Shown here piece after piece: positions 55,060 to 64,000 of a stretch of DNA of 64,000 nucleotides. This stretch comes from Eublepharis macularius (lineage: Eukaryota; Chordata; Lepidosauria; Squamata; Eublepharidae). The stretch lies in contig NC_072801.1 of NCBI RefSeq assembly GCF_028583425.1, positions 10,250,001 to 10,314,000 on the forward strand, in the 5' to 3' direction. A program made the translations under genes and the position numbers. The notes beneath the pieces are model-generated. The model was not told where the DNA came from. It saw only the letters and a program-made list of their open reading frames with translations, and searched no databases. The first letter of the stretch is position 1; the number at the start of each line of letters is the position of its first letter.

Positions 55060-56830
55060 TATAACTATCTTTGGACCCCACCGACCCGTCCAGTTACTGC
55101 CCAGTGTTGAACCTCCCGTTCCTGGGCAAGGTGATTGAGTGGGCGGTGGCAGTACAACTGCAGGAATTCCTGAATAATGCTGTAGTCCCGGACCCATTCC
55201 AGTCCAGCTTCCGTCCTGGCCATGGGATGGAGATGGCCTTGGTTGCCCTCACAGATGACCTTCGCAGGCATCTGGATCGAGGCGGGTCGGTGCTGTTTGT
55301 GTTACTTGATCTCACAGCAACGTTTGACATGATCGACTATGACATGTTGGCCAGCCGCCTCGACGATGTGGGGATTAGGGGGACAGCCTTACAGTGGCTG
55401 GTCTCCATTCTCCAGGGTCGGGGACAGAGGGTGGCGCTCGGGGGAGATCTATCGCCCTGTCACCCTTTGGTGTGCGGGGTTCTGCAAGGGGCAATACTCT
55501 CCCCGATGTTATTTAACATCTACATGCGCCCCCTCACCCAGTTGGTGCAGAGGTTTGGGCTGGGCTGTCATAAATACGTGGATGACACCCAGCTTTTTCT
55601 GTTGATGTGGCGCTCGGGGGAGGCGCTCGGGGGAGATCTATCGCCCTGTCACCCTTTGGTGTGCGGGGTTCTGCAAGGGGCGATACTCTCCCTGATGTTA
55701 TTTAACATCTACATGTGCCCTCTCGCCCAGTTGGTGCAGAGGTTTGGGCTGGGCTGTCATAAATACGTGGATGACACCCAGCTTTTTCTGTTGATGGACG
55801 GCCAGCCAGACACAGCTCTGGACAATCTGGCCAGAGCTCTGGAGGCTGTGACGGCATGGTTGAAACAGAGCAGGCTGAAACTGAACCCAGTGAAGATGGA
55901 GGTCCTGCAGCTGGGACGGGGGCTGCCAGATGTTGGGATCCAGCTCCCTGCCCTGGATGGGACACCACTGGCCACTTTGCCAGTGGTGAAGAGTCTGGGC
56001 GTGCTCCTGGATGCCTCCCTATCGATGGAGGCCCAGGTCACGGCAGTTGCCAAGTCTGCATTTTTCCATCTCCATCAGATCAGGCAACTTGCCCCCTACC
56101 TGATGCCCCAGGACCTGGCTACAGTGACCCATGCAATGGTCACCTCCAGGCTAGATTACTGTAACTCACTCTACGCTGGGCTACCCCTGGGCCTGATCCG
56201 GAAACGACAACTGGTCCAGAATGCGGCGGCACGGGTCCTGACCGGTATATCCTACCAGTCACATATCACACTTGTCCTGCGCCAGCTGCACTGGCTTCGG
56301 GTTGAATTCCGAATCAGGTCAAGGTGTTGGTTCTTACCTTTAAAGCCCTGAGCAGGTTGGGACCAGCAGATCTTCGGGACTGCCTCTCCCTGTAAGTTCC
56401 CCGGGGACCGCTTCGATCAGCGGATAAATGTTTACTGGTGGTCCCTCGCCCTAAGGAAGCCCGCCTCACTTCAACCAGGGCCAGGGCCTTTTCAGTCCTG
56501 GCCCCAGCCTGGTGGAACACTCTGTCAATGGACACCTGGGCCCAGCAGGACATATTATCGTTCCGCCAGGCCTGTAAGAAGCTGTTCCGCCAGGCATTCG
56601 GTAGTCAAAGGGGGCGGTGCCATGTCGGCCTCCCACCTTTAGGGTGGGGGGTTCTCCCCACCATTGCACCTTAATTGTATTTGGTTAATTTATTTTATTA
56701 TTGTTTATTGTATGTTGATTTTAGAATTATTGTTTTGTTTTTATTGATTTTAACTGTTGTTCACTGCCCAGAGCCCCTGAGGATGGGCAGTTTATTAACT
56801 GAAATAATAATAACAACAAAAACAAAGTAA
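55060..56830 (+). mobile_element. CR1/L2-like LINE, 3' half with largely open reverse transcriptase
   Basis: The frame 55071-56351 (426 codons) has no stop and encodes a reverse transcriptase: NLPFLGKVIEW, DPFQSSFRPGHGMEMALVAL, LLDLTATFDMIDYDML, CGVLQGAILSPMLFNIYMRP, HKYVDDTQLF, LKLNPVKMEVL, VTSRLDYCNSLYAGLPLGLI. The C-terminus continues in a shifted frame from about 56330 (VLVLTFKALSRLGPADLR-like). The 3' UTR ends near 56830 with (AAT)n. An in-frame 189-bp tandem duplication repeats the YVDD region. Truncated 5' end. Confidence 0.88.
55433..55810 (+). repeat. In-frame 189-bp tandem duplication of the reverse transcriptase active-site region
   Basis: The segment beginning GGCGCTCGGGGGAGATCTAT at 55433 restarts at 55622, an offset of 189 bp or 63 codons. 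The two copies differ at about five or six positions by eye. Both retain CGVLQGAILS and HKYVDDTQLFLLM, so the conceptual protein has two YVDD boxes. Confidence 0.9.
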
Positions 56831-58320
56831 ACTTTTATTTTTTCCAAGAAGTGTATCCGTCTCCTAAGAGTAGTTCTCAATTCTTAAAGTTACTTCACTT
56901 AAACCCAGTCACTCAGATCTTTTCTAAGTCTTCACACACAGTTTGCCTGCTTTTCCTGACTGAATGTCCTTTCACAAACACCCAGTTCAGGCTACCACAC
57001 AGGTTATATTTCTCTCAGAAATACTTGAACATGCTCAGGCAGCGCACAGCCTTAGCCTCCCTTGCCCAGACTGAATCTTTTTTCCTCCACTTTCACTCTA
57101 AAACTGCCTTCACTCCGCCCACACTCTCAGTCATCAGCCAATCATCTCACCCCCCTCATCCCTCTCTTTCACCCCCACCCTTCACCTATTTCACACCAAG
57201 CATTTAAAGACACGTACACACATTTACTTAAAATCATTCATTACAGATGCACTTGGGTGTACCAAAACAGGAAACAACAGGTGTCGCCCTGTTCACACAA
57301 AACAGCGACTACACATCTTGGGAGGATTACCAGAAGCACACTCTCCAGTTGTGTGGGTTGGAGTACAACTGGAATGACTGTACAGTGTGTGTATCGTATT
57401 TGATGCATTTGATCTCTTATGTAGCAAGGCCAAACGGGTGATTTAAACCCCTCATTTGTCCAGGTGCTAATCCCTGGCCTTATTTTTAAAGCCAATGTTG
57501 ACTCTTCCTTACAAACAGATGTATGCGCAAACTTGTGTGTAGGACTTACATGTAGCGGTCTTTGATCAGCTTTGAGCTTCCTCTTTTCTCTTGCGATCAT
57601 TTCCCCATTCCATGTCTTTATTGTTTGCATGAGTCAGGAGAGCCCCCCCCCCCGTCTCTTTCCCTTATGCTACTCTAAAGTGCAGAGTACAGGGAGACCT
57701 TAATACAAAATAGTCATTAATCATCTTGTGCTTTTTTTAAAAAAATGACCGCACAGCCACTGATCCGCTCACACTGGACTTCTTTACAGCTGACACTAAG
57801 TCTCATGTTGGTTTGGTGACATGGCCCAATGCCAGGCACTAAGCAGTGTGTTAAGCCTCTCCAATTGATTTAATGCTGGGTATCAGCAGGGTCCTTAAGC
57901 CCTGGATTCCAGGAACCTGCCAGGTTGACCTCCCTCACTCCGGGTCACTGGACTCCATCTTGCCCATCTCCATGTTTTAAACAGCAAGACAGCAAGAACC
58001 TTGGCTGTGAACCACAAGGCAATGTTGCCAGGGGACTCAGGTTTCTGTTTTTTGTGAGGCAGCCAACACCAGTTGCTTGAATTGTTAGGTGAAACTTGAG
58101 GAATGAACCTTCCGGTTCAGCAACTGAGAGAGAGAGAGAGAGGGAGAGAGAGAGAGAGTGCAGCTGGTCTTTTAGCTCCACCCCTCCTCCTTGGACCATA
58201 GGACCATCCCCTTTGGCCACACCCCTTTTTTCAACCATTGACCATTTATTACTTAGGGTTGTACTCCATACCCCTCTAAAATGTCCTGTGGTGGCAGAAG
58301 GGGCTGACATTGGTTGGATT
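56831..58320. other. Intergenic, (GA)n microsatellite, otherwise unrecognised
   Basis: An interrupted (GA)n tract lies at about 58127-58159. C-rich run at about 57645-57654. No gene or named repeat recognised. Confidence 0.45.
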
Positions 58321-58324
58321 TTTA

Positions 58325-58440
58325 GTGAGGGCAGGGCCATAGCTCAGTGATGGAATGTCTACTTTGCATGCAGAAAATCTTGGATCTCTCCTATCCAAGT
58401 CCAATGCTGACCACTAGACTGTACTGGCTTGCAACTGTCT
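58325..58440 (+). repeat. tRNA-derived SINE fragment
   Basis: GGCCATAGCTCAGTGATGGA is an A-box-like head and CTTTGCATGCAGAAAATCTT follows, as in the SINE at 16535. Confidence 0.6.
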
Positions 58441-58511
58441 CCCATGAAAGTGAACACTGGCCATTTCTGCCAAACACTGCCCTTGCAGTGACAGCATAAC
58501 CTTCCCTCTGA

Positions 58512-58730
58512 GGGCTGCCAACTCCAGCCTGGAAAATTTATGGCAATTTGGGGGCAGTACCTGTGATAGAGGGGAATTTGGAGAGGGATTACCCCAGAAT
58601 TTATGGTTTACCATAGAATTTGCTCTCTGAAGCTGCCATTTTCTCCAGGAGAAATGACCTTTGTAAACTGGGGATCAGTTGTAATTCTGGGATAACTCCA
58701 GGTGCCATTTGAAAGTTGACAGCCTATTCC
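58512..58730. mobile_element. hAT-type element with TAGGGTTGCCAGC termini, eroded copy
   Basis: AGGGCTGCCAACTCCAGCCT to a degraded GAAAGTTGACAGCCTATTCC, with inner CCATTTTCTCCAGGAGAAAT as in 35227-35454. Confidence 0.6.
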
Positions 58731-59170
58731 CTCTGCCTCCATGTATCCAGGGCAGGCACTTGCTGGCTGGGATCCTGAAGGGAGGAACGTGCATCTCCTC
58801 CTCCACCTTGTGCCAAAGAAATCCACAGGCATTTTGCTGGTGAATAAAAGCACAGCAGCTCAGCTAAGCCTACACACACTCACCCTTGTTGGAAGCAGGA
58901 CTGATTAGCCTGCCCTTATGTTATGTGCGTAACAGCTCTCATTGATGCATGCGTCATTACTGGGCTGATTGAGATGCAGCCACACTGTACAAAACCCCAA
59001 ATGCCTCTTACATCCAACTAAAATATTCCCTGGGAAGACAGGGATTAAGTGCACTTGCCCAGAACGTGCCTTAGCCCCCCCAAATCTATGCCACTTGAAC
59101 TTTACCTTGAAGATGTTGTTTTAAATTCCCCTGTCAGCTCTCGAGTTGTGCAAAAGCCTTTGGAAGTTAC

Positions 59171-59418
59171 CAGGGCTTTTTTTCAGCAGGAACGCAGTGG
59201 AACGGAGTTCCGGAACCTCTTGAAAATGGTCACATGGCTGGTGGCCCTGCCCCCTGATCTCCAGACAGAGGGGAGTTGAGATTGCCCTCCGCGCCAGAGG
59301 GCAATCTAAACTCCCCTCTGTCTGGAGTTCAGGGGGCCAGGCCATCAGCCATGTGACCATTTTTGCTGAGGGCAACCCACTGAGTTCTACCACCTCTTTT
59401 CCCAGAAAAAAAGCTCTG
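59171..59418. mobile_element. hAT-type palindromic MITE, copy 12
   Basis: Perfect 8-bp duplication GAAGTTAC (59163-59170 and 59419-59426). Short form. Confidence 0.94.
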
Positions 59419-59715
59419 GAAGTTACCAATTTACGGTTTATAAAAACAAGCTGGTCCCCTACATCAAACGCAGATGGAGAACCTTGGCAGAAGCTGGTCA
59501 GAGCAGAGTAAGGGGGGGGGGAGGATGTTGAGGTATCAGGGCAGAGCTTTACACCCCAGAATGGGCAGAATCTGGCAAGTCAAGTTAGAGCCCATGCAGA
59601 AGCCAACAATCCTGGGGGAAGCTGGGACAGGAGCAGAATCAAAGACACAAGATGATAAATAAGAAGTGTCTGGTTTTTCTTGCTTTTTCTGGTGGTCACT
59701 TGGTAGCACACATAG

Positions 59716-59910
59716 AGCCAAGCTACAAGTGACGAATGACACTTGAACTGCAAGTGAACAGACTTATGTGTATTCCTCCCTGTTCACTTGTGCTCCACTT
59801 GCGCTCCACTGATCAAGTGGAGCGCAAGTGGAATGCAAGTGAACAAGGAAGAAGACACGTGAGTCTGTTCACTTGCCATTCAAGTGTCATTCGTCACTTG
59901 TAGCTTGGCC
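59716..59910. mobile_element. Palindromic MITE with 5-bp target duplication, copy 3
   Basis: Ends AGCCAAGCTACAAGTGACGA and TCGTCACTTGTAGCTTGGCC, target duplication CATAG (59711-59715 and 59911-59915). Same length (195 bp) as copy 2. Confidence 0.88.
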
Positions 59911-59915
59911 CATAG

Positions 59916-60577
59916 CCTATCATTTGGAGGGTTAGTACCTCTGCCTGGTAGAAATCACAGCAGCACCCACTGGCAGAGGGGATGGTTCCCAGAACAATGC
60001 CTTGGCTGAGCAAATTGCCAGAGAAAGTGAGAGAGGGGGCAGAAATAGCAGGCAAGAATCATTTTGTTTCCAAAACCCAGGCTCTGGATGCTTCTGAGCA
60101 AATGCATTTCTCCTGAGTAGACACCTCAGGCTGCCACCTAAAGCACAGTTACTACAAGAGTATAGCTGAAATTAGTGGGACCTACTTCTGAATAAACATA
60201 ACTGGGATCCAGCTGGTCAAATTTTGGGCCAGGTGGTAATGCAATATGGGGTTAAGAAAATGTATCTCTCTGTCCCTGTCCAACCCCATTTCCTAGATGC
60301 GGAGTGGGGAGGAGGGGCAGAAATCCAGACACCTGAAATAAACCCACCCAGACAAAAATAGAATCGGTCCTAAGGGCAAAAGACAAGCTGAATGAAAAAT
60401 AAGCTGCTATTTTTAAATCCTGGATGTGGTTGTTATAGCAACGAGTGTCTCCTGAAGCAGACGGCAGAACAGCCCGCAGAACAGCAGTGCCACACGATGC
60501 TCAGAGCAGAACAGTTGCGCCAAGTCACAGACTGTGTCAAGGGATCCAGGGCAAACGTTTGCCCCGCCCCAGCATTC
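59916..60577. other. Intergenic, nothing recognised
   Basis: No gene or clear repeat. A weak repeat tail lies near 60140-60215. Confidence 0.45.
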
Positions 60578-60785
60578 CCAGCCTCCAGGTAAGGCCTTCA
60601 AGATCTTCTGGAATTGCAACTGATCTCCAGACCACAGGTATCAGTTCCTCTGGAGGAAATGGCAGCTTCAGAGGGAAGACTTCAAGAAATCACATCCCCG
60701 CTGATCTCTCCCCCTTCCCCAAACTCCAACATCACAGGCTTTGCCCCCAATCCAGGAATTTCACAACCCAGCATTGGTAACCCTA
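60578..60785. mobile_element. hAT-type element with TAGGGTTGCCAGC termini, eroded copy
   Basis: Begins CCCAGCCTCCAGGTAAGG and ends CATTGGTAACCCTATC, reverse orientation relative to 35227-35454. Confidence 0.6.
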
Positions 60786-61137
60786 TCTCCCCAGCTTGAG
60801 TCTGCACTCATCCAGCAAAGACTTGTTATCATTCCACTGGGCCTGTCGGACAGAGATGTTCTGCCAAATATACGGTGGCTGAGGCAGGTGAGCTACCCAA
60901 CCGGCCTCCTGCCATAAGGGGGGGCGTATGCCCCTTTGGTTGTGCTGCCTTTGCCAATTGGCCATGCTGCACCAGTGATTTGTTGATGCTGGAGGATAGC
61001 ACAATACGCTGCTGTTTAAATGAATTTTTATGAGGTTTTATATTTTTATGCTTCCCTGTTTGATTTTATATCTTCTGTTTGTAATCTGCTCTGAGCCTAC
61101 TTGCGGGGCAAACACAATCTAATTAAATAAATAAAAT
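60786..61137 (+). mobile_element. CR1/L2-like LINE 3' end
   Basis: A GTCGGACAGAGATGTTCTGC region corresponds to the C-terminal end. The 3' UTR ends AATCTGCTCTGAGCCTACTT, GCGGGGCAAAC and (AAAT)n. Confidence 0.7.
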
Positions 61138-62444
61138 TATTTTGTCTTATAAGAATATAGAATGTAAGAAGAACCTTGCAGCATCTGATCAAATGAACTG
61201 CACCCGGTTTCTAGCAAAGGACTCATCATCTCTTATGGGGAGCTCAGAGCAGAGGCAGGCTGCCTTCATATGGCAAGAATCCTCCTGTTTCCTGGGCATC
61301 CCCACCACAACACAGAGGCTTTTGCTCTGGCAATGGAGCATCAACATGGAAGTTTTGTGCACCCTTTCTACTGCCTGCTGCCACTTTCCCCTGTATCCTG
61401 CCCCCCTGCGGCTGACTCACAGAGGGCTTTTTTAAAAATCTGGCAGTTGCTAGATTACTATAATGATATAATGACCTGTTGCCATGTTCTAGTAGTTTTT
61501 CTGAATCCCAAGCATTCTTTCCTTTTATTTCTTTTAAAGCAAGTCTCTAGATTTTTCGCTGTGCAGATGTAGCTAGACTCTCTGTTCCCCTGTTCTTCCG
61601 GCTTTCAGTACCCTGTTAACAACACAAATCATGAGTCAGTTAAAAATGTTTTAAATCATATGAGTGGCATTGAGTACACAAATGGAGAAGAGGTAGTTAT
61701 CCTGAATTAACCGGGGAAGAGATCAACCAGTTGGGGAAGCGGTTACAGCTTCTAGGCTTTGATAAAAACCTGGGGCTTTTCAGTTTTAGAAGAAAGATCA
61801 AGGGGGACAGGACATGATATATAATTATGCATATATATAATTATGCATGGGTTAGGGAAAGTGGATAAAGCAAACCTTTTCTCCCCCCAGAAGTACAAGC
61901 TCAGGGGCACCCAAGGAAACGGAGGCCTCATTTGCTGACCTTCCTGGGCAGATGGTTGGCTACTCTAATCCAGGATGCCAGACTCAACAGTCCACTGGTC
62001 TGATCCAACAGGGCAACGGTTAAGAGGGCCATGGTCTTAGGTAGCTGGTACTAGCCAGAAGGATTGATGCCACTCAACTCCTGTTGCCACCTTTGCCTGG
62101 CATAGGACCCAGAATTTGTTCCAGTACACATAACAGAGGCGGTCTGTAAAGGCTATGACGACTTCCTGACGCTAATTAAAGATGCATTATCTGCGAGGTG
62201 TTAGTGACCTCTAGTGGTATCAAAGAGAACTATGACACAATCCAAACTACCAGACAAAAGAGCGGTTGGTGGTTGGGTATCTCTTTTCAAAATATTGAGG
62301 GTCGGTGGGGGACAATTGAAGAATTTTGAATGAACAAATGCCTTTAGTTGCCTCTTAAATAGCAATTCTCCATTCTACGTTTCTGAAACACAGCAGAGAG
62401 GATCCCCTTCTGTATTTCATCCAAATTGGATTGAAAACAAAAAC
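61138..62444. other. Intergenic, nothing recognised
   Basis: No gene signature. A small A/T palindromic repeat (ATATATAATTATGCAT) lies at about 61817-61850. Confidence 0.45.
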
Positions 62445-62700
62445 ATTTTATTTTTTTTTATTTAAATTGTTTATAGTCCACCTTTCTCACTAAGACTCAA
62501 GGTAGATAACATAGTGTGAGATTAGTACAGTAAATATCAAGGACATTTCAATATACAATGCCATAGGGTAAATAAATGCAAGTTTACAAATTAGCAAAAA
62601 TAAGAGTTGAAGAAATGCTGAAACAGAGCATAAGCAATTCTAGGGCTGACATTAGACAACACACAGCTACCAAATAGGCTCGTACTTAAAACAACAGGCA
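62445..62700 (-). mobile_element. CR1/L2-like LINE 3' UTR, minus orientation
   Basis: Reverse complement of the 3' UTR at 40200-40490: TATAGTCCACCTTTCTCACT, then ATAGGGTAAATAAATGCAAG and TTCTAGGGCTGACATTAGAC. Confidence 0.75.
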
Positions 62701-64000
62701 GTACACAGGGGCACATATTTAAGGCAACAGATAGTACATAAGGCAACGTAGTAGTAAAGTCTATGGTTCCTAACTTGTTTTTTTTTTCTTTTTTTTATTA
62801 TGGTTCCTAACTTGTTAGTGAAGCATCTCTTTGAGACCATCTCTCTGCAAAACAGCCCTGCTATCATTGAAGTACAGCCGTCACATTTCTTCTTATTGAT
62901 GGTCATCCAGTTGGCCTAGATCTGAACCCACACCTCCCCAGGGCTAAACCAACACTCTGACTGCAGCACCGTGCTAGCTCTCAAAATGAAAGGAATACCG
63001 CTTTTTTAAAAAAATGCAAATAAACACAATAGCAAATGGCAGGTCATCCCTGTCCAAAATCAACAGAGAACAGGCCTGGGTCTAGAAGCACTTCTCAGCT
63101 GATCCAATAGCGAAACATTCTATCACAGGCATAATGATATTCCCTTCCTGCAGATACAGATCACATTTCCTGACCTCGAATTGTATCCCCAGTACAACGA
63201 AACTTCCACTGGCCTTGCAGTGTTCACAGAATGACGGTTTGGGGCTTGTGGTGTCTAGATAGTGATCAGTAAATGAAGAGCAGCAGAGTCAAAAGAGCAA
63301 CCAGGGACTTGTGGGAGGGCGGGGGGGGGGACACAAGACTTTAGTGGTGTTTTCTGCCCACAAGCTTCTCCAGTACTCTGAATTCAGCCTTGTGGCTCTT
63401 TTAATATCTCTTCTTCCACTGCACTCTGCTTCTTCTCATGAAAACCAATCCTGACATCCCCAGAAGAGGCTCTTGGGTAAGCAGATCTGTTCTACTTATC
63501 AGCTAATGAAAAAGCCAGCAGAGGCAGCTTTTCCCTGGGTCAATTGCAGAGGCTGTTTTTAATCATCCCCTCCCCTTCCCAGCTCATCTTCTCTCCATCT
63601 GGTGTATAATCCAATTCAGCTCAACAGCGGATCAACTTAGAAATTATCTGAGGCCGGGGATGGAAGCTCCCCTCCTCTCCTCAGTTTCTGTAAATGAATA
63701 TTAAAGTTGTCTGGGAAACTTTGCTTTACCAAGGCCTTACCATTTAGAAACAGAATGTTGTAGACAGTAAATATTTAATTCAGTTGTGAATAAATCCTCC
63801 CGGTTGGGGATGAAACATAACAGGGGTGCCCTGCCTGGTACCCAGTCTAGAAGTGATTCATCAGAAGCTTGGGCTGCTGTGTCCACTACTTCCACACACA
63901 TTACGGGGAATTGCAGTACACAATGGCCAAACGCAGATGTTATCGCTTCCCACCAAATTACTATGAAAAAATAGAAAATTCATCTCTTGTATTATTTCAC
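62701..64000. other. Intergenic, mostly unrecognised
   Basis: A short local duplication ATGGTTCCTAACTTGTT at about 62762 and 62801 surrounds a T-rich run. A minus-orientation tRNA-SINE remnant lies at about 62915-62985 (GATCTGAACCCACACCTCC). G-run at 63320-63330. No gene recognised to the end. Confidence 0.45.

Noticed and set aside
63786..63974. Short plus-strand open frame at the right edge
   Set aside because: 62 codons, no family signature, no splice context recognised.

Overview
This is vertebrate nuclear DNA, most likely from a squamate reptile (lizard, gecko or snake). The protein-coding content is one spliced gene. The interspersed repeats are reptile types: Sauria-type tRNA SINEs, a 5S-rRNA-derived SINE, Bov-B and CR1/L2-like LINEs, several Penelope-like elements (PLEs) and many hAT and Harbinger-like MITEs. 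A gecko is possible, but I cannot fix the species from sequence alone.

The gene is MMD2 (PAQR10, a seven-transmembrane Golgi protein of the progestin/adipoQ receptor family), on the minus strand. All seven coding exons are present, with consensus splice sites and matching phases. The start codon is at 42806 inside a CpG island (about 42450-43650) and the stop codon is at 335-337. The exons are 42760-42806, 16856-16937, 15448-15608, 13896-13970, 11423-11524, 7242-7311 and 335-538. Together they encode 246 residues. Intron 1 is about 25.8 kb. The 3' UTR runs off the left edge.

Intron 6 is about 90% filled by a decayed, antisense Ty3/gypsy chromovirus of Sushi type (1009-7004). It has gag, pol and a chromodomain, and a hAT MITE sits in its 3' LTR. 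Introns 5 to 2 hold a truncated LINE, PLE copies and MITEs. Intron 1 holds L1 fragments split by a solo LTR, a perfect 212-bp CpG-rich palindrome, a Sauria SINE split by a PLE, and inverted or tandem PLE-derived repeats. The 43.7-64 kb region upstream of MMD2 holds repeats only: more MITEs, a 5S-SINE, hAT elements, Bov-B, CR1, and a CR1/L2-like LINE whose reverse transcriptase carries an in-frame 189-bp duplication. I found no second host gene.

The most interesting structures are (1) PLE terminal repeats carrying hammerhead-ribozyme-like motifs, as inverted dimers and in a 52-bp tandem array; (2) the perfect CpG-rich palindrome with a 3-bp target duplication; (3) a palindromic family with 5-bp target duplications; (4) twelve copies of one hAT MITE, two of them flanking MMD2 exon 4 in opposite orientation; and (5) the LINE with two reverse-transcriptase active-site boxes. 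All alignments and target-site duplications (TSDs) were read by eye.
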